Shown piece by piece: positions 37,601-49,600 of a stretch of 64,000 nucleotides of DNA. The translations under genes were made by a program, and so were the position numbers. Positions within the stretch are counted from its first letter, which is position 1; each line of letters starts with the position of its first letter. A model generated the notes under the pieces. That model was given only the letters and a program-made list of their open reading frames with translations, searched no databases and was not told where the DNA came from. Origin of the DNA: Podarcis raffonei (Eukaryota; Chordata; Lepidosauria; Squamata; Lacertidae); the NCBI RefSeq assembly GCF_027172205.1, contig NC_070616.1, positions 16,482,001-16,546,000 on the forward strand, given 5' to 3'.

Positions 37601-40600
37601 CTATCTCTCCCCACCTCAGGAACTCCCTGAACTCCTCTTGCACACAGAGTGGGTATTTCTGCAAATCACGAGGTGGAGTTTATGCACAGAGAAGCTGTGC
37701 AGGTGCATGGTGCTCTTGCCATGGGGGTATTTGCACAAAATTCTTTGCAGGAAATGCAATAAAAGGGGGGCTGCTGAAAGTCCTTGCACAGAGCAGGGTT
37801 TCACTCCTCAGTGTACAGAACAGATACAGGAGCCCATTGGCACAGGTCCTAAACCACCTTCCTTCCTCCCCTACTTCCCCCTATTTACTGGGGAGGTTTG
37901 TTAACAGCCGTCTTGGTTGATAGATAGCCCAGTGTGCTCAGCTGGGAGGCAATTTGCCCAGTCAAGTCAGACTCTCAGTGACAGACTGTGCCAGGGATGA
38001 GCTCATCTGGCTTGGATGCTGCTCTCACTTGGGGAGGTTTCAACTATAGGGTGGGGAGGGGAAGCATCACTGTGCTGCAGCAATTTGGGTCTTGTGTGTG
38101 CGTGCGCTGAATGCTCATTTCAAGATGGGAGAGGGGCAGAATTTTATGGGCTCTGTGTTTCAGAACACCCCTTACAGGATCCAGAAGTGCTCACAGAGAC
38201 GTGATGCAATTGCTCCCCCAGCAACTTCCACTTGACCCTGGCTGGTTTTCAAATGTCAATGGGTGGCTTTGCCAGACTTGATGGCTCACCTTCCTTCTCC
38301 AGCTGACAGGGCTGGCAGGAGTTCAGTTTCTATCACCCTGTTCCATCCAACCACTGCTCAGGTCACACTTTGGAATGAATGAAAATTGGGGAAGCAGCAG
38401 GTTCCCCAGAGCAGCATAAGGGATCCCAGGCAGAAAGAAACCTTTTGGATTGCGCTGATGAGGTTTCATATTGCTGTCTCCCACCCACCCACCAAGACCC
38501 CTTCTGTGGGAAGGAGCAGCCACCCGCCCTCCTCCCCCTGTTTTCAAAAGTTAGAGTGGAGATGCAGTTGAGCAATTGGCCTGCACCTGTGTGGGGCTGC
38601 TCCCCATTGCTGCCTGTGCCTGGGGTTCTGCCCACCTAGGGACCTTTCCCTTTCAGAGGGGCCTGATCAAATCTCCTCTTGCAAGGGGAGCTGCCAAGGA
38701 GTGAGGGAGCAGAAGTTGGTCCAGGGCCATGGGGACATCAATGTGACCCACCTGGCTGGTTGAGCAATGTGGATGAGTGGGAGGGAAAACTCACCCTTCC
38801 CTCCTTGACCCACACAGCCCTACAAGTCCACTCGACCCATCAGGTGCCTCAGCAAACAGTTGGCGCGTGAGGAAGTAAGTCAAATGACCTCTGCTCCTTC
38901 TCCCACTTCAGGGGTGCTCTTACACCAGGGGTAGACAACCTAAGGCCCGGGGGCCGAATGCGGCCCAATCGCTTTCTCAATTCGGCCCGCGGACGGTCCG
39001 GGAATCAGCGTGTTTTTACATGAGTAGAATGTGTGCTTTTATTTAAAATGCATCTCTGGGTTATTTGTGGGGCATAGGAATTCTTTCATTCCCCCCCCCA
39101 AAAAAATATAGTCTGGGCCACCACATGCTCTGAGGGACAGTGGACCAGCCCATGGCTGAAAAGGGTTGCTGACCCCTGTCTTACACTCATGTGCAGAATG
39201 CAGCCTTCTCATTGGGGGCATCTGGGTGGCCACTGAAGACAGGCCTTTGGCTGGCACCTCTTACCTACTTACTGGTGCCCGTCCAGACTTATGGAGCTTC
39301 TTGGGTCCCAATCCTCAAATATTGGGGTATTGGCATTGTAGTGCAGCCTTCCTGAATGTTTGGGTGTAGGCTCTGGATATGATTGCAGGGCTGTGGCTGC
39401 TGGCATCGCCCAGTTGCTGAAGTTTGCCTGGTTTGCACGGGCACTCCAAGGTGCCCTCCCACCTGACTGGCTTTGCTCCTTTGCAGGACCTGGGCATGGA
39501 GTCAACTTCGCTGGATGACGTCCTGTATCGCTACGCCAGCTTCAGGAACCTGGTTGATCCAATTACCCATGACCTGATCATCAGCCTGGCCAGGTACATC
39601 CACTGCCCCAAACCGGTGAGTGCTTGGTGGGGTTTGCTTTGGGCTGTTGAAAGGAAGAGTGAGAAGCTGGGAGCAGGGGGGCGATAGCTGCTCCTTCCTC
39701 CTTCTCAAGAGGAGGCATGTTGTGGGTGTGTTCATAAGCTCTGGACTTTGATATTCCAAAGTCTGGCCATGTTGGCTGGGGTGGGGTGGGAGGGAGGGTT
39801 ACATGCCCAGTCCAGAGTCAGGCATTGCTGGCCCCTCTCCTTCTCTTGCAGTCATTCCTACATTTTATTACACTCCCCTTTAAAAGAGTGAAACATGCAG
39901 AAGAGGCTGCCAGCTAAGCAGCCTGTTTGGGGCTGGGGAACTGACACCCAACTACACCCCTCCCCATCTCTCAAAGTCCAAGTCTCCTCAGCAGCAGAGT
40001 GCGGCATGTTAACATGATTGGCAGAAGCCGACAATTTTCTGCCATGATAAACTTCATTAGTGGTTTTGCACTAAGTTATGCTCAGACTAGCCCTACTGAA
40101 ATGAAGGAGCATGACCAAGTGGGGTCCATTCATTTCCGTGAACTCGGCCCAGTGTCCCCCATGCACTCCTCAAGGTGACGACGCACCTGCCTCCCAGCTG
40201 CCCCCTCCTCCTTGTCTCGCCTTCCTCTCCCTCCAGGCAGCCTTTGCTTATCACTCCCTATAATGGGATTAGATTTCTCCTGGGAGATTTTCACAGACAA
40301 GTCTTCAGCTGACGATGGCAGTCTCTTGAGATTTCTGGGTTACTCTCTGCAGCTGCATCTGATGGGAGGGGAGATGCTTTTTTGCTCTTCTGATGTGGGG
40401 GAGGGAAGTTCAGAAGAGTCTACGACTTTCTTCTCCTTGGCTTTGCTCTTCCTGCTTGTTCAGGGCTGGGCTCATTCTTGGCTTGGCTCCTCTCCTGGGG
40501 GAGACATGCCTCCATTTCTTGCCTGTCCATAAGCCACAGCCTTCCACACCTCCCTTTGTTACTGTAGCCACTCAGCGCTGACCGACACACACCCAAAACC

Positions 40601-43600
40601 TATGCTAATACCATTTCCAGGTTTCCCCCCAAAAGTTCTTGGTCCTGACCATTGGTCAGCCTTCCCCAGCCTTGGCCTCCAGCTTCCACCATCCCTGATC
40701 ATTGGCCATGCTGGCTGGGGAAGATGGGAGGTCCAGGTTGGGGAAAGCTGCTGCAGATGGACTGGAATTTCCAAGGGTTGATCCCTCTGACTCCAGCCTC
40801 TGAAGGTTGTGGGTGAATCTTTGGTCAACCAGCCGCTGCCCTTGGGAGCCAACCTTGCAGGGTTGGTTGTGTGTTCCAGGGTGAGCTCATTGCCAGTAAG
40901 ACATCTCTCTACACAGGCACCCACAGCCTTCCAGATAAGCTGATGATCCTTAAAAAAACCCCAACAATAATGTTTTCAGGGTTTAAACCAAGCCAATGCT
41001 TCCTATCCAAGCAGGGATCCTGGACTAGCAATCCCATCCCTCGAAAGTGGTGCTTCTCCAGAAAGAGGCGATGGGCCAGCTCTGAGCGACTGGTGCTGCA
41101 ATGTTTTATTGATGCTTTGCGAGAGTAATTGCCGTTTGAGTTCAGTTCATTTAATAATGTAATTGAGGGATGTGAGTTACTAAACAGGTAGGAAGTGTAT
41201 TGATTCTTTCCCCCCTCAGGCAAATCTTGTTTTTCTACAGGTGAGGAACTGCGATGAGAATCTTCCCTTTAATTGAGAGTGGGGGGCTGGGATATGCAGA
41301 GTGAAGGCTCAGGATATTTTTCTTCTCCCCCACCCAAAAAACCCCCTGCTGTGCAGCAAGTGGGTCGAACAGACTTAATGTGGGTGAGATGAACGACTTA
41401 ATCAAGGAGATGGGCGGCAGCAGAGGAAGAAAGACTTGCAGGGGGAACAGGCATACATGCAGAGGGCGTGTTGTTTGGAAAGCAGGGGCACATTGGTGGC
41501 TGCAGCCAAATGATGCAGCTTTGACCGCTAATAAACCCTCATTTCCTTGAAACAGGCTCCTCCCTCACTGTCGTCATTAAAACATGCTTGTTGACAACTG
41601 AATAAACAACAAAGAGAATTCCTTAAAGTTAACAGTATTTTTGTTTTTTATAAAATGGCGTATGATGCGTTGTTTACTCCAGCTGCATTTCGATAGTCGC
41701 TAGGAGCGAAAAGGAACACTCTGTTTTCCATTTCAGCATTTGGGCTCCTGTGTGAGTGCAGTTGCCCTGAGCAAGGCTCCTTAACCTGCAGGCTGAGTTA
41801 GTGAGGTTTCAGAGGTCTCCGGGGCAAGGTTTACAGAAGAGAGGCTTGCTGGAGTTGGGCATTTTATTTTATTTTAAAGGAATGGATTCATGGAGCTGGG
41901 TGTGGGTGTAGCTTTGTGTGCAAAGAGGGGGCCATCTTAGGTGGCACCTACTTTCCCCCCACCTGGGGTTTGGGGATGGACCTGGTCAGTAGTGGTGGCC
42001 GGAGGGGGGGGGCGGGTGGAGCAACCACGTTTCTGAATGTTATTCATTTGCCATTTTTTTCCCTTTCTAAACAAAGCGCCTCTCAGTTATGATGGTTAAA
42101 GCAAGCCTGGAGATGTGTGAGCAAGAAAAAGGAAGTCTCAGTCCCTGGGTTCCCATTGCCATTGTAAATTCTTCCAGTTGCTCTTTCCTTCTCTTTTGTT
42201 GCACAGAATGACACTCATGTTTTTACTGGGGCTGTGGCCAATGCAGCTCCAGCACTTCTTAGAACACCACCCCTTCTGCTGGTACTTCTCCTGAGACCCT
42301 CTGTTTGGTCTCCAGGACAGCAAATCCAGAAACCTGCTTGCTATACACCCTCCCCGTCTGCTCCTGCGTACGTACACACCCACACCCACACCCACCCTAC
42401 ATCATCTCTCAGCTCTGCATTGTCAGTTAGCACTTCTCTGGCTTAGCGTCTCTCCTTCGGCCTCCTTGGCTGCGAGATGTTCGTGCCGGTGCTCTTGCTG
42501 TGGGACGTGATGGCGGTCTGGCGTCTGCTGGTGACAAACTGGGCCAGCGCATCCTCTGTGTCCCCAAAAGGATGTTGCAGGGAAGGGAACACGGAGTCTC
42601 TCCCCGCAGGTTCTCCGAGTCGGATTGCAGCCGGTTGCCAAGCCTGGAATTAGTCTGGAGCAGATTGCTACTTCCCCCAACAGGAGTCTTTGGCATTCTG
42701 GTCTTCTCTGGGAAGGTGCTGCATGTTTGGCCTCTGGGAAGGGCTGGGAGCGTCACTGCTGTGAAGTCACAAGGGCGCAGAGTGACACAACTGAGCAAAG
42801 GTGCTTTCGCCTTATGCTGGAGGACTTTGAATAAAAGGTTTGTTCTCCTGGTAGAACAAAAACCTGCTTTCAGTTAGCAATCCGCTGTCTTTGCTTTTGT
42901 TGCACAAATATATTTCTCTCTCTCTCTCTTTGCCTGTCTACAAAGACCCACAGTCTTCCCAAATGTCACCATCCAGCCTGTGTCCACCCACGGAGCAGGG
43001 CTGCTGCACATGGCCTTGTTTTTGCACATGGTGACATGGCCTCTGGGCGGTTGCCTAACTGATAGGACCAGTTAGATTCCCACTTCAAGGAATGCCCTGC
43101 CCGTCCCATGCCAAGGCCTCCCAAAGCTCTCCTTCCTTCCTCCAACCCCTCCGAAGCAGGAGGAATGATCCACAGTGCGCTGCTACCTGCCCTCCATGGT
43201 CCATATCTTGCTTTGTAAAATAGGTCGCCATGAATATTTCACGCGGCTTGATAAAGAATTCATGCAGTAATTCAGCAGGGGGCTGGCTTGGATGGAGCAA
43301 TTAGTTGCTTTCCTGTTGTGGGGAGGGGTGTGGGGGGGGGCACAGGGCACCTGGCTGAGTCACCAGTCCCTGCTAGGAGCTCCACCCCCACCCAACCCTG
43401 CCTGCTGACCTGAGAATCCTTCCCTGAGAATCCAAGTTTTGCTTCTGTGCAGAGTCCCACAAACGCAACACATACCCCAACCAGTAAAGGGAGCTCTCGT
43501 CCCTCTGCAACCTGTGAGAATAGGGAGCCCTTATGGCCTAGCCTAGGGCGAATCCCAGAGACCAGCAAACTCTGCGGCAGGGGATGCAGAACAGGGGTGG

Positions 43601-46600
43601 CAGTTTGCCTTTTCTTCCCCCAAGAACGGCAGCCAGCCAGACCACACCAGCTGTCTTTAGTTCTGGCACCCACAGAGGAAGGTGCTCAGTTTGGGGGGGG
43701 GGCAGCGGCAGAGACCTGGATCATACTCATGCATGACTGACACTATGTCTTAATTCTCTTGGAGCAAGATGGGGACAGGGAAGTGGCTTTTTGTTTTGTT
43801 TAAAGAAAAAGAAAGATGCAGTGTTTCAAAATAGTCATAAATATAGTTTGCGAAATATGAAAGGCACTTAGTTTAAAAGATATACATTACAGAATTATGC
43901 AATAAGCAACGAAACGGTCAGGATGGGGAGGGGATCGGTATCAATTAGGAGCTTATTTGTACATTTCTTAACAGTAACATGAGCATATAGGGAGAGGGAA
44001 AGTTGTGGCCTATATTTTCTTAAAGCAACCATAGACTTCTGAATGCTGGATGCAGGTTCAAATTGTGCAAACCATCCTTTACATGCTTAATAAAAGCATG
44101 CCGTATTGCAGAGAATTCATTAGTTTTATTTTGCCCTCTTGCTACTTTTAATTTGCAAGTAAGTTTTTCCAACAGCGCTACCTCACCCACTTTGTTGTAC
44201 TATGCTAAGAGGGCAGCCCCATTTAAGTCTTTCCAGTGCCTGGCAAGAATAGCCCTGGTGGCCAATAATAAATGCAACACCCTCTCTCTGCAGTGTGTAG
44301 GGACATTTCCCGTTTCAAATAGATTTAGGAGTGCTATCTGCAGGGAGGCAACGATCTCACGGTCAACAATTTTACCTATTTATTGAAAAAGTGAGTTCCA
44401 GAAGAGCTGTACTTTGGCACAGGACCACCACACATGTATATACGTGTAGCAGTTTCTTGGCAACCACTCCAGCATCTCGGCAAGGAAGAAGGAGCTGCAT
44501 AAGCCAGTCTGCGAGTGGTTAAAGACCACCTATGGATTATTTCCAGTGTCAGCTCTCTGTTTCTTTGCTGAGATGTGTGTTGTTTATGGGAGAGGAGGGA
44601 TTGGTGCCGTTGGTTTCTTGCATCTTTATTTTAGATTTTGTTGCTATTTACAGTGGTACCTTGAGTTACAAACGCCTCAGGTTACAAACACTTCAGGTTA
44701 CAAACTCCGCTAACCTGGAAGAGTTACCTTGAGTTGAGAACTTTGCCCCAGGATGAGAACAGAAATCGTGTCCCGGCGGCACAGCAGCAAGAGGCCCCAT
44801 TAGCGAAAGCATGCCTCTAGTTAAGAACAGTTTCAGGTTAAGAACGGACCTCCGGAACGAATTAAGTTCATAACTAGAGGTACCACTGTATGTGGCAATT
44901 GTTCGGTTTGGTTTTGTAATTTTAAAAAATGTTTCCTTTATTGTTTATGACCACTTTTGTCATAGGTTTGTATTGTTTTCATGTTGTAAGCCACCTTTTA
45001 ATCTCCAAGTACAGTATGTGGCAATTGTTTGGTTTGGTTTTGTATTTTTAAAAAATGTTTTCTTTATTGTTTATGACCACTTTTGTCATAGGTTTGTATT
45101 GTTTTCATGTTGTAAGCCACCTTTTAATCTCCAAGTATGTGCGTTGGTGCTGAGAGCCCATTGGCCTCCTCTCTGCCCTCCTTTCAACGACTGTAGAAGG
45201 AGACAAGTGTGCTCCGCTCCCCTATTTGCCCTTGGGAAGCAGTGGCGTTTGGCCCCACATGACTGACAAGGGGACAAGAACCAGAGCAGGTGCTCAAGGA
45301 GCTGTAAATTTGGTGGGTGAGAGCAGGCTGCTTGCTTTGGGCTGGTCAGCGAGCTGCCTTTGCCAGCACAAAAGGCCAAGCCATAGCTCTGCTCTACTCA
45401 TTTAGCAGGCTGTTCCCAACTCCATCCCATGTGTTTTCTTTGTCCTGTTGGGAGCGATGCTCTCAGGGAAGCTAACCAGGGTGTCTTCCTGGACTTTGCC
45501 TCCTTCCTCTGGCTGCCTTTGTGCTAGGAACGCGAGTGTTTGCAGGAGGGTCGCCTCCTGCAGCCAGAGGCAGGTGGATCTGCTGAGCTCCCTGTCCGCA
45601 TTATCTTCGGAACCGAGGCTCATCCATCTTGGTTTGGCTTGGTGAAGGCTGAGCAGGGAACCCTCAGTTGACTCAGATAAACATACTTTTACGGCCCTGG
45701 GAGTCAGATGGGGCTCCACCTGCCATCTCTTCCTCCTTTGCCATGGTTCTGATTTGGGGCTTTCTCTGCCGTTGTCATACGAAGATGCCAAATGGACCAT
45801 GTGAAGCTGGCGGCATCAACCGCCCTGCCTGCTTAAGCCAGCAAATGCTTGGGGGTGGGGGTGGAGGTTGGTCTTCCAGTAAGGTTTGGAGTGGTGGGAT
45901 TGAGCTGGAAAAGCATGCATGGGCCCTTTTTAATTAGATGCGCTATTTGAAGTTGCCTTAGGATGCCTCATGCTCTCGATGGGATGGCAAAGAGCTTATT
46001 GAGTAATGGAACCATAAGCTTTGAAGGGACCCCAAGGGTAACCAACCCAGGTCCCTCCAATATGGGAATCTCAGCTGAAGGATCCTTGAGAGGCAGCCAT
46101 CCAACCAGGCCTAGCTTAGCTGAACCTCCCAGTGATGTTGCATCGTAAGGAGAAATGCCCTGCTGATATTTTGTTTTCTAGCTGGCCTGGGTAAGCTGAA
46201 TGGGGGTGGGAGTTTCAAAGCCTCCCCCCACCCCAGGAGCTGGCGGAGGCACAGAGGCTGTTCTGCCTGCTCTTCCTCCTTGTTATGTACTAAGCTTGGA
46301 TCCTAGAACAATAGGCAGGTAGGATCCTAGAATGCAACAACTGATTGGCTTGCAGGAGAAGACCAATCAGGCTCCAGGAGGAAGTTAATCAGCCTATTAG
46401 GCTGGTAGGGTTGTAGATTGCAATAACTGATTGGCCTGCAGGAGAAGACCAATCAGGCTTCAGGAGGGAAGCAGAATCAGCCAATCAGACAGGACTCACT
46501 TTGTAAATAATGTATATAAAGGCCTGAAGTTTGGGGGGAAATTCAATCACTGTTTTACCAGCTGCAATAAAGAGCATGAAATCACTGCAGGACTCAGAGT

Positions 46601-49600
46601 ATATTTCACTTCTCCTCTTGACTGGTGACTGTGCAACTGACCCCCTTCCCAATTCCTCTTGCAGGAAGGTGACTCTCTGGGAACCATGGAGAAGCTCTGC
46701 AGGCAGCTGACTTACCACCTGAGCCCCCACTCTCAGTGGCGACGCCAGGGCATTGTGAAGAGGAAGCCGCAGGCCTGGTGAGTGAGGTGGGACTGCGGGC
46801 TGGCAGAGGGGCGTTCTTGGGGGAGTTGAGGGTGGGCTCGGGGCAGAGGTGGAGCCACCAGCAGTGCAAAGGAGCCTCCATCCCAAGTCACTGCAAAATG
46901 ATTTGTGTCTCCTCCTGACCACAGAGTTGGAAGGACCCTAAGGGTCACATCTAGTCCCGCCCCCTGCAATGCAGGAATCCTCTGCCCATTGTGGGGCTCG
47001 AACCCTGAGATGAAAAGTCTCCTGCTCTACCAGCAGAGCTGTCCCAGTCATTTAACGTCTGTCTGTTCAGCCAAGGAAGAAAAAAAAAGACAGGAAATCT
47101 TGCCTTCAGTGGGTGGCAGCATTTGGTGAAAAGACTCTGATGTTGGAGCACATGGGGTGAGCCAAGCCCTGCTTGGAGGCACTGTCTGTCCCCTGCGTGG
47201 CTTGAATGGCAAAATGTCAAAAAGTCAGGAGGGCTGTTGGATCGGGGCCTGGTACTTGGAAAGCAGATGAGGCTGGTGGAGTGCCCAGTTCAGCTGCCCA
47301 GCTAGCGCTTTCTGTGGGCTGCCACCCTCACACTGTGGTCCTTTTCTCTCTTCTCCATTCTCACTGAAGCCTCTCTTCCTGCTGCTGCCGCCTGCCCTGC
47401 CCTCTCCAGGCTAGGAGTTTTCTACTGGGGGCTGCAACCAGCTGGTTGGGGCATCCTTCAGACCCTTTATGTCCCCCACCAAATCAGAAAAGAGGCTTGG
47501 AGTGGCTTTGAAGCATGGCCTGAATAAGCAACTACTTCTTTGTATGCCCAGCAAAGCCTGGTCTGTCTTGGAGATGATGGGGGCGGGGAGGGGGGGGGAC
47601 ATGGCCTGCAGCCCACCCCCTGCGCTGATGTCCACTTAAGTTGGATATAATCCTGGTTACTCTTGATGTGGCCGTGCGGACCCTTTGGGAAGACAAGGGA
47701 CCCGAGGAACTCTCTGAAGCATAAATTAAAGGATTTGGTTGGATGTTTCTAATTACCAGCCCCATTTTTAATTAGCAGTTTGCTCAGTGTGTGTGTTCCT
47801 GACTTCTAACAGATTTGATTGCATTATTTCCTGTCAAGAGATGCAAGTCGGTAGTTGGAGTGCAAAAGGCCTATTCTGGGGCAGAGAAAACCTCCCAGGC
47901 GGTGCAGTCTCTCTGGGACCAGTTTGTGTATGCAAAGGCCATTGTGGGTGGGAGGGGTTTTTTTTTGCAGGGGAGGGGGGAACGTGGAGGACAGCAGGCC
48001 CCAGGGAGAGCTCTACCTTTGCAACCCACTTGGAGCTTTGGAGAGGGATGGCAGAAGCCTTCCACATAAATTCCTAGCAGTGGCATTTTTGCTTCTTGAG
48101 TCTGTGGCTTGGTAGGGCTGGCCCTGAAGCCAGAGGAGCCTTCTTAGGCCAGCACGGGGTTTAATTTGGGCAGAAGCCATATAAGCCAAGTTCTTGCCCC
48201 CAAGCAATCTGCATACGAATGAGTCCTTTTGGCAGAAGTGGGACTTTTCTTATCAGATACAGTGGTACCTCGGGTTAAGAACTTAATTCATTCCGGAGGT
48301 CCGTTCTTAACCTGAAACTGTTCTTAACCTGAAGCACCACTTTAGCTAATGGGGCCTCCCGCTGCTGCTGCGCCGCCGGAGCACGATTTCTGTTCTAATC
48401 CTGAAGCAAAGTTCTTAACCTGAGATACTATTTCTGGGTTAGCGGAGTCTGTAACCTGAGGCGTCTGTAGCCTGAAGCGTATGTAATCTGAGGTATGGGA
48501 GAAGACATTACAGGTGGTAGATAAAAGTACTTTGTGGCAGGAAAATATAAAAGAACAAGCCTTCTCCATTTAGGGTGGCCTTTCCCCATCTCGTGCCCTC
48601 CAGACGTTGGCAGCCCGCAGTTTTCTTGAGCCTGTGGAACTCTGTGCCGCAAGGCAACTGCTATGGCGAACCATTTAGCAGTTTAGAAAGGTGGATTGGA
48701 TAGCAGGCCGAAAGTGATTTTGCTAATTGCCAGCTGATTATGCTATCCCTTAGGACTGGCTCTGCCACTGCACCACCACCCATTTTCAGCCGCCTCAAGT
48801 AGGCCCAGTGGGTAGAAACTTCAAGGAAAACCTTCTCTAATGCTGTAGATTTTGTCTGGCCTGAAAGAAAACTTCACATTACAGTGTGTCACTGAGCAAA
48901 ACCTTGTCTTTAGAAGAATTGTCAATCCTTCGAAAACAGAATATTTCATAGGGAGCTGTTGTTTTTCAGCCGTTTCCAACATTTCCAGTCTTCCTCTTAA
49001 GACTAGCCAAGTCTCTCATCTTTCCCAGAAGTAACTGTGGGCCCCTTCCTCCCCCAACACCCCACCAATTAGCAGCTAGGGCTGGCAGGGGCGGGATTTG
49101 GGGGAATATTGGGGGGCAAAGGGTTAAACAGACAAAATGGTAGAGTTAGAAATGCCCGGGTTTTAAAACAAAAGAGATGTTGCATTCCACATTTTGTGGA
49201 ATTGAGTCAGGTGGGCAAAGGCGGCTGTCGGAAGCTGCCAAGAAAAACAGAGAACATCCACCTTTCCAATTGTAATTACGAGCCAACGAGGATGATGATA
49301 CTATTACAGTGGTACCTCAGGTTACATACGCTTCAGGTTACAGACTTCGCTAACCCAGAAATAGTACCTCAGGTTAAGAACTTTGCTTCAGGATGAGAAC
49401 AGAAATTGTGCTCCGGTGGGGCGGCAGCAGCAGGAGGCCCCATTAGCTAAAGTGGTGCTTCAGGTTAAGAACAGTTTCGGGTTAAGAATGGACCTCCGGA
49501 ATGAATTAAGTACTTAACCTGAGGTACCACTGTATTAAAAGATGAATAGCGGTTGAGCCCCTGTCTTTCCTTGCTTGGAGGAGAAGGGAGCCTTTCGCTG

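Larger units (their letters stand above)
28512..39486 (+). other. LRRC75A: LRRC75A intron 1
   Basis: An 11-kb intron. It contains a TIR element at 30124-30384, a SINE at 30497-30605, two family A MITEs at 33888-34118 and 34757-34970, and a hAT MITE at 38926-39178. The rest is mostly unique, moderately GC-rich DNA. ORFs of up to about 225 codons occur but none shows a known motif or splice context. Confidence 0.7.
39616..46664 (+). other. LRRC75A: LRRC75A intron 2
   Basis: A 7-kb intron with an L1 fragment (43835-44500), a family A MITE (44651-44888), a 126-bp tandem duplication (44891-45138) and a solo LTR (46281-46610). An AT-rich, repeat-free patch at 41560-41720 could be a conserved non-coding element. 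No exon was seen. Confidence 0.7.
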
